Assembly (NCBI GenBank): GCA_964468355.1
Contig: CAYXSV010000007.1
Location: 1 to 24,052 of the forward strand
Reading direction: 5' to 3'
DNA from: CAYSLZ01 sp964468355
GTDB taxonomy: Bacteria; Patescibacteriota; Microgenomatia; UBA12405; JAHJSD01
Length of the DNA stretch: 24,052 nucleotides
The notes beneath the pieces are model-generated. The model ran no database searches and was not told the DNA's origin. It was given only the letters and a program-made list of their open reading frames with translations. Positions within the stretch are counted from its first letter, which is position 1. Every line of letters starts with the position of its first letter. The position numbers and the translations under genes were made by a program. Of the stretch, positions 7,644 through 15,320 are shown in pieces.

Positions 7644-8385
7644 GTTCAACTTCTTTGTTGAGCTTTTCCAGTTTTTTGTCCAGTTCGGTGGGTTTTTGTT
7701 TTGGTTTGCTTTTCTCTATAGGTTTCTTTTTTTTCTTTTCTTCAGGCGGGCCAAATTCTTTTTCAAGTTTGGTTTGGTGTTCGGCAACCATTTTGTCTAT
7801 TTTGTCCTGATTTATTTTCATTGTTTTGGTTAATATTTTTTTAACCTCGGGACTGATTTTTTCTTCTTTTTCTATTTTTTCCGGTGTAGCAATTATTTGT
7901 TCGTTGGCCATTAGGCGGATTTTTTCGCTGGTTTTTTTGTGGATTAAATCAACCGGGAAACTTTTGTTACCGAAAATAATTTTGTCTTTTTCAACTTTAA
8001 TCAACCCGAAAATTTCAGTTTTGCCGGTGCTTTGTGCTTGAGGAAATTCATCAAAAATGTATTTGACTTTAACAAAAGGTATCTCCAGCGGTGCATTGGT
8101 GGAAAGCCGGAATAGGCCTTGCTGAAGATTGATTTTGGAAATTACAGTGGATATTTCTAAAGAGAGTTTTGAATCCGGGCCTAAAAATATTTGGGAATTG
8201 TATTTGCCGTCTTTGTATTGACAGATTTGGGAAACGTAACCGTCTTTGCCGGTGATAACCGTATCTCCGTTTTTAAGAGGAAAAGGTTTTTTATCCGGGT
8301 CGAATTTAACCTCAACTTTATGTTCTTTTTTGTCTCTTTTAACAATGACTTTTCCTAAAGTGTGGTCGATGGCTACTGCGGTCAT
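7609..8385 (-). CDS. FecR-domain protein with lysine-rich coiled-coil tail
   Basis: A 258-residue protein. The first half fits a FecR-type domain: LGKVIVKR, then FPLKNGDTVITGKDGYV, then FLGPDSKLSLE, the usual order of the motifs in this fold. FecR domains in CPR bacteria are seen in envelope or signalling proteins without TonB partners. The C-terminal 90 residues are very rich in lysine, glutamate and proline, and the last part (LDKKLEKLNKEVEQGLEKL) is a likely coiled coil. Start choice: ATG at 8385, supported by an extended -10 ending 10 bases upstream. A TTG at 8439 would add an 18-residue hydrophobic N-terminus and make it a membrane protein, but that TTG lies inside the A-rich dispersed repeat and upstream of the promoter. 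No partner gene is apparent. Confidence 0.75.
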   Translation of the reverse strand: MTAVAIDHTLGKVIVKRDKKEHKVEVKFDPDKKPFPLKNGDTVITGKDGYVSQICQYKDGKYNSQIFLGPDSKLSLEISTVISKINLQQGLFRLSTNAPLEIPFVKVKYIFDEFPQAQSTGKTEIFGLIKVEKDKIIFGNKSFPVDLIHKKTSEKIRLMANEQIIATPEKIEKEEKISPEVKKILTKTMKINQDKIDKMVAEHQTKLEKEFGPPEEKKKKKPIEKSKPKQKPTELDKKLEKLNKEVEQGLEKLSKEIE

Positions 8386-8395
8386 AATTATTGTT

Positions 8396-8404
8396 ACTAT
8401 AGCA
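8396..8404 (-). promoter_or_regulatory. Extended -10 promoter of the FecR-domain gene
   Basis: On the minus strand the site reads TGCTATAGT and ends 10 bases before the ATG at 8385. It favours that ATG over the TTG at 8439, which lies upstream of the promoter. Confidence 0.5.
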
Positions 8405-8418
8405 TAGAGGTTAAAAAC

Positions 8419-8449
8419 AGTTAAAAGTGAAAAGTGCAAAGTGAAATTT
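8419..8449 (+). repeat. A-rich dispersed intergenic repeat, copy 2
   Basis: Matches 5978-6010 with few differences; the shared centre is AAAGTGCAAAGT. It overlaps the -35 zone of the FecR gene promoter. Confidence 0.5.
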
Positions 8450-8606
8450 AAAGAAATTGCGAATGAGGCGATTTGAATTTTTGACTTTCTAAAATAACCA
8501 AACTACTTTCCTTTTTCCATTTGTGATTTAAGTTCTTCCGTTTTGTTTAACAAGATATTCACAGGTTAAAGCTTGCTATTACAAGCGTATTTTAATATAA
8601 AATTCG

Positions 8607-8615
8607 TGGTAGACT
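8607..8615 (+). promoter_or_regulatory. Extended -10 promoter upstream of the peroxiredoxin leader
   Basis: TGGTAGACT in an otherwise gene-free stretch. A transcript from about 8622 would carry a leader of about 100 bases before the peroxiredoxin ATG, much longer than elsewhere in the window. Confidence 0.5.
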
Positions 8616-8637
8616 GTGGGTACTGTAGGGAGAGTCT

Positions 8638-8676
8638 ATGACCTTGATTAACTGGCGAAGTTCATTTATCCTTTAA
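8638..8676 (+). CDS. Possible 12-residue leader peptide (uORF) before the peroxiredoxin
   Basis: A short frame MTLINWRSSFIL ends with TAA at 8674-8676. It is preceded by GGGAGAG (8628-8634; GGAG lies 5 bases before the ATG), and begins about 16 bases after the predicted transcript start. It could be a translated leader peptide controlling the peroxiredoxin. Alternatively it may be a relic of a small heat-shock protein N-terminus, which can begin in a similar way; that is a weak resemblance. Confidence 0.28.
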   Translation: MTLINWRSSFIL

Positions 8677-8687
8677 GAAGGTTTAAG

Positions 8688-8703
8688 AATTGGTATGCCA
8701 ATT
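8688..8703. promoter_or_regulatory. Palindrome just upstream of the peroxiredoxin ribosome binding site
   Basis: AATTGGTATGCCAATT: perfect 6-base arms around TATG. It ends directly before the GAAAGGGGG ribosome binding site of the peroxiredoxin (ATG at 8721). It could be an operator or an RNA hairpin affecting translation. Confidence 0.4.
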
Positions 8704-8720
8704 GAAAGGGGGTGAAAATT

Positions 8721-9383
8721 ATGGAAGAAGTAACGAGAATGCCGCTTTTGGGAGATGAGTTTCCTGAGATGAAAGTGGTGACAACGAGAGGTGTTTTGGA
8801 ATTGCCGAAACATTTTTCCGGTAAGTGGTTTGTTTTGTTCAGCCACCCCGGCGACTTTACTCCGGTTTGCACGACAGAATTTGTTGCTTTTCAGAAAAGA
8901 TACAAGAAATTTAAGAAACTCAACTGCGAGTTGATTGGCCTGAGCGTTGACCAGGTTTTTGCGCATCTGAAGTGGGAGGAATGGATAAAGGACAACCTTG
9001 AAGTTGAAATTGAGTTTCCGATTATTGCCGACACCGGCGCGGTTGCCGAAAAACTTGGTTTAATTCATCCCGGCAAAGGGACAAACACCGTCCGAGCGGT
9101 TTATGTTGTTGACGCCGAGGCAAAAATCCGAATTATTTTATATTATCCGCAGGAGTTGGGCAGAAATATTGACGAAGTTGTCCGTGTTGTTAAAGCAATG
9201 CAGATTGCTGATGAAAACAAGGTGGCGATGCCGGCTGATTGGCCGAACAACGAAATTGTCAAAGACCGGGTGATTGTTCCACCGGCAAACAGCGTTAAGG
9301 CAATTGCTGAAAGGAAAAAGTCCGAAAAAGCCGGCGAGATAAAATGCTTTGACTGGTGGCTCTGCCACAAAAAGTTAAAGTGA
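8721..9383 (+). CDS. Peroxiredoxin, Prx6-like (archaeal-type 1-Cys/2-Cys)
   Basis: A thiol peroxidase of 220 residues that reduces hydrogen peroxide and alkyl hydroperoxides in the cytosol. The peroxidatic cysteine is C50 in PGDFTPVCTTE, the family signature, with the supporting arginine in TNTVRAVYVVD. The extended C-terminal domain ends in CFDWWLCHKK, giving C209 and C215, the pattern of the long Prx6-group enzymes of archaea and Thermotoga that use a C-terminal cysteine for resolution. The start is ATG 8721, 8 bases after the strong Shine-Dalgarno AAGGGGG; the GTG at 8712 would overlap that site. The leader of about 100 bases carries a possible leader peptide and a palindrome, suggesting control, perhaps by oxidative stress. 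No reductase partner lies nearby. Confidence 0.95.
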   Translation: MEEVTRMPLLGDEFPEMKVVTTRGVLELPKHFSGKWFVLFSHPGDFTPVCTTEFVAFQKRYKKFKKLNCELIGLSVDQVFAHLKWEEWIKDNLEVEIEFPIIADTGAVAEKLGLIHPGKGTNTVRAVYVVDAEAKIRIILYYPQELGRNIDEVVRVVKAMQIADENKVAMPADWPNNEIVKDRVIVPPANSVKAIAERKKSEKAGEIKCFDWWLCHKKLK

Positions 9384-9446
9384 AGTTGGCGTGAGTAGAG
9401 TGAAAAAAGCTTATTTTATTGGCTGGGGTGGTTGTCAATGAATTTG

Positions 9447-9455
9447 TGCTAGAAT
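9447..9455 (+). promoter_or_regulatory. Extended -10 promoter of the malic enzyme gene
   Basis: TGCTAGAAT ends 49 bases before the ATG at 9505, leaving a normal leader that contains GGAGAG (9488-9493) as ribosome binding site. No good -35 is seen at 17 bases. Confidence 0.5.
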
Positions 9456-9504
9456 ATTGAAGTACCGGTTGCTAAAAGGTAGTTGTTTGGAGAGATAAGT
9501 TAGT

Positions 9505-10938
9505 ATGAAAAACTCAGATATTTTTTCCTCATCGCAAAGGACTTTCGAACCCAAAATGACTTTGCAGGATTTGGTTTTAAGAGATCCAGAGTTGGTAAAA
9601 GAAGCATTAAAAGCTTTTCGCGGCGGGGGTGTTTGGATGTCAGGAACAACAGTTGATGTAACTGGTTTGGAAAAAGCAGCCGGGCGTGGGTTTAGTGATA
9701 TTCTTTATACCCCTGGCGTTTCAGCCCCGTCGCTTAAATTGTCTGACCTCCATTTACTGGCGCAGAAAAAAAACACGCCGAAGGCGTGGGAGACATTTTG
9801 GAAAGCGGTGGATGAATACACCCCGAAGTTTCACAGGGTGGCGATTATAAGTGATGGGACCAGGGTTTTAGGAATGGGTGATATTGGCCCTTTTGCCGGT
9901 CAGGAAGTGATGTATGGCAAGTCACTGATTTTTGGACTACTTGGTGGGTTGTATGGAGAGGCACATGTTTTAACCTTGACAGATCCTCGGGAAATTGTCA
10001 AATTTGCTCTTAACGGCCAAGCCACTTGGGGTGGAATTAATTTAGAAGATATTGCAAGCCCAAAATGCTTTGAGGTTTTGGACGAATTAAAAAGGAGAGC
10101 GGAAGTTGCCGTTTGGCATGATGATCAGCAGGGAGCGGCAGCGGTAGTTTTAGCGGGGCTTTTGAATGCTCTGAGAGTTGTTGGTAAGAAGATTGGTGAA
10201 GTAAAGATTGTTTTTGTCGGTTTTGGGGCGGCGAACACAAAGACTTTTGAATATCTGAATGTTGCCGGGGCCAACCCGGAAAGGTGTCTGTGTTTGGATA
10301 GTAAAGGAGTTATTCATCTGAAACGGACGGATATCGACTGGAAGGTTTATCCAAATAAAAAATTGGCAGCTGAAAAGACCAAGGCCAGCCCGGTTGGAGG
10401 ATTGAGTGATGTGTTTAAAAAGGCCGATGTAGTGGTTGCATTCAGCCAGCCGGGTGCCTTTGGTTTAGAAGATGTTGCTAAAATGGCTGATAAAGCAATT
10501 GTTTTTGCCTGCGCCAATCCTATTCCGGAAATTGACCCCTTAAAAGCGGCAAGATTGGAAAATGTAGCGGTGGTTGGAACGGGTCGCCCGGATTTCCCCA
10601 ACCAGGTTAATAATTCACTGTTTTTTCCGGGAGGAATGGCCGGTGTTTTGGCGGTTGGAGGAAAAAGCATTTCTGACGGGATGGTTGTTGCCGGAGCAAA
10701 GGCCCTTGCTGGTCGGGTCGCCAATCCTTTATCCGAGAGAATATTGCCACAGATGACGCTGGAAAACATGGTGGAAATTAGTCCATTAATAGCCAAAAGT
10801 GTTGCCGAAGCGGCAATGAAAGATGGCGTGGCCAGATTTAGGAAATCGCTTGACCAAGTTTACGATGAAGTAAAGGGAAGAATATTGCGCAATCAAAAGC
10901 GGGTTGTGGCTTTGACGAAAGCCGGTTTGCTTAAATAA
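9505..10938 (+). CDS. Malic enzyme (malate to pyruvate, NAD(P)-dependent)
   Basis: Oxidative decarboxylation of malate to pyruvate and CO2, yielding NADH or NADPH, in the cytosol. At 477 residues it is close to the shorter bacterial class. Catalytic residues visible: Y68 in LYTPGVS, K139 in MYGKSL, the metal ligands E181-D182 in NLEDI, and the aspartates in WHDDQQGAA (about 206-207). The nucleotide-binding domain begins with VFVGFGAAN (GxGxxN type), and the C-terminal part has ACANPIPEI and GRPDFPNQVNN, the usual signature that closes the active site (most homologues have GRSDFPNQ). All key positions are present, so it should be active. The cofactor cannot be fixed from the sequence. It has its own promoter and ribosome binding site, and no obvious operon partner. 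Confidence 0.94.
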   Translation: MKNSDIFSSSQRTFEPKMTLQDLVLRDPELVKEALKAFRGGGVWMSGTTVDVTGLEKAAGRGFSDILYTPGVSAPSLKLSDLHLLAQKKNTPKAWETFWKAVDEYTPKFHRVAIISDGTRVLGMGDIGPFAGQEVMYGKSLIFGLLGGLYGEAHVLTLTDPREIVKFALNGQATWGGINLEDIASPKCFEVLDELKRRAEVAVWHDDQQGAAAVVLAGLLNALRVVGKKIGEVKIVFVGFGAANTKTFEYLNVAGANPERCLCLDSKGVIHLKRTDIDWKVYPNKKLAAEKTKASPVGGLSDVFKKADVVVAFSQPGAFGLEDVAKMADKAIVFACANPIPEIDPLKAARLENVAVVGTGRPDFPNQVNNSLFFPGGMAGVLAVGGKSISDGMVVAGAKALAGRVANPLSERILPQMTLENMVEISPLIAKSVAEAAMKDGVARFRKSLDQVYDEVKGRILRNQKRVVALTKAGLLK

Positions 10939-11008
10939 AGGTGTAATATTGGATTTTTGGAAGAGTAAATTTTAGAATAATTAATTATACTAATTAGAAG
11001 TTAATATT

Positions 11009-11017
11009 TGGTAGAAT
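11009..11017 (+). promoter_or_regulatory. Extended -10 promoter of the HAD-like gene, leaderless spacing
   Basis: TGGTAGAAT ends 6 bases before the ATG at 11024. The transcript would begin at that ATG; if translation instead starts at 11051 there is a 27-base leader with AGAAGGA. Confidence 0.6.
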
Positions 11018-11023
11018 GTTTTA

Positions 11024-11596
11024 ATGAAATTTGAGAAGGATTTGAAAAAAATGGGTAAAATAAAAATTATTGCTTTTGATTTAATGGAGGTAATACTACG
11101 TCGTGATGAACCAGACGATCCGGTTTATCAAGATATGAATAAGCATTTTGATTTAGATGATGCAGGTTTTTATCCATGGGCTAAAGAAAAATATGGTTTG
11201 AATAGGAAGGAAGTGGAGAAAAAAGTTCTTGGTTATATGCAGAAGTATTATCATGTTTTGGATAAGACAATATTTGATTTGGAAAAGGAATATCCATTTG
11301 CACTTGCAACTGACCACTTGTCTATTGTTCTTCAGTATATGAAAATTATTGGAATTAAGAAATATTTTAGGTGGATTGTCAATTCTTCCAAAATTGGCGT
11401 AAGGAAACAAAATCCAAGGTTTTATGAAACACTTTTAGATAAAATAAAGAAAAAACCGGAAGAAATTTTGTATATAGATGATTATGTGGGGAATATAAAA
11501 ACAGCAAAGAGGATGGATTTTCGAGTTTTGCATTTTAACGCGGATCATAAACAAACTAACTTGAGAAAACAAGTTGAATCAGTACTGTCTCAATAG
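11024..11596 (+). CDS. HAD-superfamily hydrolase-like protein with altered motif I
   Basis: A 190-residue HAD-like protein. Motif I is IIAFDLMEVIL: the nucleophile D19 is present, but the second aspartate of the normal DxD is methionine (M21). Motif II (ATDH), the motif III lysine region (SSKIGVRKQNPRFYE) and motif IV (ILYIDDYVGNIKTAK) are all present. Loss of the second aspartate is known in HAD members that are not classical phosphatases, such as haloacid dehalogenases and phosphonatases, so substrate class is open. The ATG at 11024 matches a leaderless promoter; ATG at 11051 has the Shine-Dalgarno AGAAGGA 10 bases upstream and would place D at residue 10, more usual for HAD proteins. Either is possible. 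It converges on the broken glycosyltransferase-like gene, whose stop is directly adjacent. Confidence 0.8.
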   Translation: MKFEKDLKKMGKIKIIAFDLMEVILRRDEPDDPVYQDMNKHFDLDDAGFYPWAKEKYGLNRKEVEKKVLGYMQKYYHVLDKTIFDLEKEYPFALATDHLSIVLQYMKIIGIKKYFRWIVNSSKIGVRKQNPRFYETLLDKIKKKPEEILYIDDYVGNIKTAKRMDFRVLHFNADHKQTNLRKQVESVLSQ

Positions 11597-12517
11597 TTAA
11601 GTCTTCGAGTGGTTGTTGAAATATTCTAAATTTGTTGAGTTAAGAAATTTTTTAGTATATTTTGTTTGAGGGTATTGATGATTTCGAAGGTGTTTTTGTT
11701 TTGTTTTCGGATCATGATGAGTTAGCATTTCAATTGAGGGCCAGTACATGTTTCGGTATCCTCTAAAATCAATATCTAGAAACTTTTTAATTCTAGTAGA
11801 TAAAGGGGCCTTAGGGCGGTAAACACGGTCTTTATAAAAGTTATGAACCGGCTCCCTTTCGCTTATTCTATAAAGTAAATCGTCTTTTTTTCTTGTTAGG
11901 GTGTGGTCGGCAAATTTTTTGCCAAAGTATTTTTGTACTGATTGAAAAAAGCGTAACGAAAATACTCTTTCAAGATAGACGACCTTTTTTTGAAACATAA
12001 GCACTTCAAAGTATTTCTGGTAAAATTGGTCGTATTTTAGCGGGAATAAATCATATTTTTTTGCCCACTTTAGATCGATGATAAAAAAATCTGTTGACAT
12101 TCCTATTTTCATTGGGTCGTTGTCAAATGGACTTCCCCAAGCAGAAGCGGCAACAAATTTATTTTTCGATTTCATTTTTTTAGTAATGTTATAAATGAAT
12201 TTGGGATTAAGAAGCCAAGTGTCGGCAGCAAGAGTTACTACATAATCAACTTGTTTATTATTCTCAGTTAGAAAATTTATTCCGGATTCAATAAGGTCGG
12301 CAGCACCAAAAAAATGTCCTCGATTGGGGAGTCTTATTAATTTGTCTTCTAAATATTTTTTTGGATACCAATCCTTTTTTCCGTTGTAAGTGTGGATTAC
12401 AAAAATCTTTTAAAATAAACCGCTTTTGTCCCAAATATTTCTAATTATTTCAAGATTTATTCTTGCATCATCAGTTCTACTAAAGGTATAAAGAGCAACA
12501 GCGATGTTTAATTTCAT
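11597..12517 (-). pseudogene. Glycosyltransferase-like gene with one in-frame TAA
   Basis: From the ATG at 12517 one frame runs 306 codons to a TAA at 11597-11599, interrupted only by TAA at codon 36 (12410-12412). Both sides read as one protein: MKLNIAVALYTFSRTDDARI and NIWDKSGLF before the stop, KIFVIHTYNGKKDWYPKK directly after, in the same frame. The N-terminus resembles nucleotide-sugar glycosyltransferases, and YVVTLAADTWLL near residue 100 resembles their strand ending in an acidic metal-binding motif. The ATG at 12175 alone would make a 192-residue C-terminal piece lacking the sugar-nucleotide half. A promoter with leaderless spacing survives upstream. The change AAA to TAA is the simplest cause; a sequencing error or recoding is not excluded. 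I cannot name the sugar or family number. Confidence 0.7.
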
Positions 12518-12524
12518 TAAATAT

Positions 12525-12533
12525 ATTTTAGCA
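12525..12533 (-). promoter_or_regulatory. Extended -10 promoter of the broken glycosyltransferase-like gene
   Basis: On the minus strand TGCTAAAAT ends 7 bases before the ATG at 12517, the leaderless spacing seen elsewhere. The intact promoter suggests recent inactivation. Confidence 0.6.
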
Positions 12534-12584
12534 GGAAAAATTAAAGTTGTTGTAGAATATAGTGCACGGCAAAGAGAAATAATA

Positions 12585-12702
12585 GTGAAGAAGCTGATAA
12601 TAATCAGAGGGCGGCCGGGGGCGGGAAATTGAGGAAGAAGTAGTTTTAGAAACTGATAACAAAACCGCTGAAGAAATTAGTGAAATAATTTGTAATAAAT
12701 AA
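12585..12702 (+). pseudogene. Internally deleted P-loop kinase remnant
   Basis: A GTG at 12585 begins MKKLIIIRGRPGAGN, the first strand and Walker A loop of a P-loop kinase (consensus GRPGAGKST), cut just before the catalytic lysine and closed by TGA at 12630-12632. One frame over, from 12631, the sequence reads EEEVVLETDNKTAEEISEII and ends with CNK and TAA at 12700-12702; the pattern VVLDTDNKxxEEIxExI is a common C-terminal tail of small kinases. The two ends of one gene appear joined by a deletion of the middle, with a frame change. No enzyme can result. Identification rests on short matches, so it is moderately sure. Confidence 0.6.
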
Positions 12703-12721
12703 ATTTAAGCTTCTTTTTCCC

Positions 12722-12730
12722 TGATATAAT
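12722..12730 (+). promoter_or_regulatory. Perfect extended -10 promoter, leaderless spacing
   Basis: TGATATAAT ends 7 bases before the ATG at 12738 of the 677-residue gene. No Shine-Dalgarno lies between them. Confidence 0.65.
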
Positions 12731-12737
12731 AAAATCG

Positions 12738-14771
12738 ATGGATGAAAAAATTGAAATTCCTTCTATAAAAAAGATAAAGGATTTAGAATATCAACGGTTA
12801 GGGAAGAAATATAAGCCCTTTTTTGATGAAAGTCGACCAACTAAAACAGAACCAGAGGTTAAGTTAAAAAAAGAAACCGAAAAAATGATTGAATATCTTC
12901 CTTCTACGGCCAGAGAAGAAGTAATAAGTTTTGCCAATGATGTTGCCGGTTATATTCCGGAAAATATTTTTTCTGAACCCGATAATAGGCCGATTAACAG
13001 TGAAGGATTAAAGGCGTTAGTTGCCCTTTCTTATACTGTTGACGAGGAAGCACAACTAGATTCACAGAAAAGAGAACACTATATTCGTGCACTAAGTGCT
13101 TTATCAGCTGACACTTTATGTTTTTCCAATAATTATTCTTCTAATACTCAAGATGTTATCTGGAGTTTTTCCGGAGACCGTTTTAGTCGTGAAGGATTTT
13201 ATAATTTTCTTATTCAACTAAATTCGCAAACTATGCCAATAACCGGCTTTACTCAAGAATCTAGAGAAGAACGTCTTTTTAAATATAATGTCTTTCTAAA
13301 AAAAATGCGTTCTCGGTATGCAAGTACAATGGATGTCTTTCTTAAATATTGTGAAGAATTTTCTCCGGATAGAGTTGATAAGGTTAAAAGCTGGAAAGAA
13401 AATTTAGTTTATGTGGATACGATATCTCGCTTATCAATTTTTTCCAATGATCCTATTTTGGCTTCTGAGAATAAATATAATGTTTTATCTGCCGGTGCTG
13501 TGGCTTTTGGTATTGACCCTATCAGCGGGTTGCCTTTAACGGTTACAAAACTTCCATATAATTACGATGACGTTTCCTCAGGATTGTATTTGCATCCTAA
13601 GGATGACCCAACTTTTAAAGATACTTTAACTCTTGTTCACGAGAATATCCACAATGTTAAATCGGAAAAGAACTTTACCGGAGATTATTTTTCTTTAATT
13701 AACGAGCTTTTAACGGATTCTTCCGCTTGGATTATTACACTTCAGGCGGAAGGTCAGGATTTTGCTGATTTGCCAGAGGAATATAGGACGATTACGGGGT
13801 ATTATGATTTAACTTTTGTGGCGCGAAGTTTGATAAATAACGGATTATTTAACAAAGAAGAGCTTGTAGAGTTGGCTATGCACCAAGACCCCCAAGATTT
13901 TTTAAGAACTTTGGATGAACGTGTTCAAAATTGTGAAGATGATCAACGGATTGAAGACGTTATAAATACATTTTTAAAGCGGTTATTAATTCGTCCTCGT
14001 AAAAGTGAGGAAATAGCGGATTTAGTTGAGCAGTTTAAAGTTTCCCCTTCAATTTTTATGCAGAATGAAATTACGGAAATGTGGGAACAAGTTGGAAGTC
14101 AATATCTAGGAAATAAATGGTATGTTCTTACAATTTTTGAATGGTATCGGTCAAGACATTCCGAAGTGGGTGAAGAAGATTATTCGGCAATAAGAAATAA
14201 AAATGGAACTCTTAACGATGAAGCAGTAGGGATGTTTCACGAGTTGTGGGAACAAAAAAAGGAATATAAAAAACTGTTTTTAAACAAAAACAAATTTATT
14301 CAAAAATTTAATGAAAGTGATGAGGAGGTTAAAATGGAAAATTTAAATATACCTGAAAGATTAATTATTTCAGACGATGACGAAATTGGATTAAACCGTT
14401 TACTGTATGCTACTAATGCTATACTTTCAGCTGGTTTAGATTACCATTGTTATGATTGGGATGATACTAAAAAATACAGAGCGATTGTTGAAAGCAGTAA
14501 GAATCTTTATCAGGGAGTAATTAAAATATTGGAGAAAAATTGGTCGGATAAAAAAGTAGATTTTAAGCGGGAGGATGTCTTTAATATTTTAGATCACGTA
14601 GTTCCCGGTTGGCTGCCTACAGAAGAAGAGTGTGAAAAACCTGAAGAAGTAGTGGAAAAGGTTTTACAAGGAATGGAAGCTATAACGCAATCCATAGATA
14701 CAGAAGATGGATTATCAGTTTTTGGCCTTGATCAAGTTTTGTATTGGGGTCCGGCTCTCGAAATAAAATAG
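12738..14771 (+). CDS. Large protein with a zincin-like HExxH metalloprotease motif, unrecognised family
   Basis: A 677-residue soluble protein without signal peptide or membrane segment. In the middle, TLVHENIHNV carries HExxH (H301, E302, H305), followed by LINELLTDSSAW with E323, a spacing of 17 residues that fits a gluzincin third ligand. Together these suggest a zinc metallopeptidase core of about 280-360. The region before it (ASENKYNVLSAGAVAFGIDP) may form the beta sheet of the fold. The flanks are long, mostly helical and not recognised; the C-terminal 200 residues contain WYRSRHSEVGEEDYSA and end in a mixed-charge helix. The ATG follows a perfect leaderless promoter. The gene 18 bases downstream is probably co-transcribed. 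Function could be an intracellular protease, or a toxin or effector; nothing in the sequence decides this. Confidence 0.7.
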   Translation: MDEKIEIPSIKKIKDLEYQRLGKKYKPFFDESRPTKTEPEVKLKKETEKMIEYLPSTAREEVISFANDVAGYIPENIFSEPDNRPINSEGLKALVALSYTVDEEAQLDSQKREHYIRALSALSADTLCFSNNYSSNTQDVIWSFSGDRFSREGFYNFLIQLNSQTMPITGFTQESREERLFKYNVFLKKMRSRYASTMDVFLKYCEEFSPDRVDKVKSWKENLVYVDTISRLSIFSNDPILASENKYNVLSAGAVAFGIDPISGLPLTVTKLPYNYDDVSSGLYLHPKDDPTFKDTLTLVHENIHNVKSEKNFTGDYFSLINELLTDSSAWIITLQAEGQDFADLPEEYRTITGYYDLTFVARSLINNGLFNKEELVELAMHQDPQDFLRTLDERVQNCEDDQRIEDVINTFLKRLLIRPRKSEEIADLVEQFKVSPSIFMQNEITEMWEQVGSQYLGNKWYVLTIFEWYRSRHSEVGEEDYSAIRNKNGTLNDEAVGMFHELWEQKKEYKKLFLNKNKFIQKFNESDEEVKMENLNIPERLIISDDDEIGLNRLLYATNAILSAGLDYHCYDWDDTKKYRAIVESSKNLYQGVIKILEKNWSDKKVDFKREDVFNILDHVVPGWLPTEEECEKPEEVVEKVLQGMEAITQSIDTEDGLSVFGLDQVLYWGPALEIK

Positions 14772-14789
14772 AGAGTTAAAAAGATAATA

Positions 14790-15296
14790 ATGAAAAAGAA
14801 AGTTGTTGTTGATGACAAGATGCAGACCGGATACGTTTATTATTTGACTGAGCCGGCGGGGAAGAATTTTCATCCTGATTTTGAGCCGCATTTGACGCCG
14901 AAGGAAATGCTTGAGCTGGGTGTGTTCGGCGGTAAGTATATGACTGATACTAAAGATGAGTTTCCCGACGATTGGTTTGAAAATGCCAAGCTTTCGCCGG
15001 AGAAAAAAGACCCGAGTTTAAATTTTTTTGGGGTTGATGCTTCAATGCCTTTGTCCCACTGGCAGAAAAGGGGTTGGATTTATAAGGAAGATCCGCGCGG
15101 CTGGTTTCAATGGTACTGCCGGTATTATATGGGCCGGAGAATACCTCAAGAGGATGACCGGCAGATCAAGCGCTGGCGATCTTTTCGGCGGCATTGGGGG
15201 GTAGTGGAAAAGAATTGTCAGAAAAAAGATTTTGACTGCCGGAGGAAACAAAGACAGGCGCTGCTGCATTGGGCTTATGACTCAAGAAAATTGTAG
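14790..15296 (+). CDS. Conserved hypothetical protein, tryptophan- and tyrosine-rich
   Basis: A 168-residue soluble protein without membrane segment. It has features of a conserved family: YYLTEPAGKNFHPDFEPHLT at the start, MLELGVFGGKYM, then a middle rich in aromatic residues (SHWQKRGWIY, GWFQWYCRYYMGRR) and a basic C-terminal third (RQIKRWRSFRRHWG). I have seen similar proteins annotated only as hypothetical in bacteria and fungi, without a function. The pattern of many W, Y, H and R residues would suit nucleic acid or small-molecule binding. The ATG lies 18 bases after the metalloprotease-like gene and no promoter is seen between, so they are likely one transcript. GC content is a little higher than in the gene before it. 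Confidence 0.75.
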   Translation: MKKKVVVDDKMQTGYVYYLTEPAGKNFHPDFEPHLTPKEMLELGVFGGKYMTDTKDEFPDDWFENAKLSPEKKDPSLNFFGVDASMPLSHWQKRGWIYKEDPRGWFQWYCRYYMGRRIPQEDDRQIKRWRSFRRHWGVVEKNCQKKDFDCRRKQRQALLHWAYDSRKL

Positions 15297-15320
15297 GGCT
15301 AGGAAGCAATAGGATAAAAT

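Noticed and set aside
8386..8439. TTG start giving the FecR-like protein a membrane helix
   Set aside because: It lies upstream of the likely promoter and in the A-rich repeat. Kept only as an alternative.
10347..10796. 149-residue minus-strand frame inside the malic enzyme gene
   Set aside because: Fully antisense to conserved malic enzyme motifs; typical shadow frame.
12410..12412. TAA read as an amino acid through recoding
   Set aside because: TAA ends many genes in the window and no recoding element is visible, so a mutation or error is simpler.
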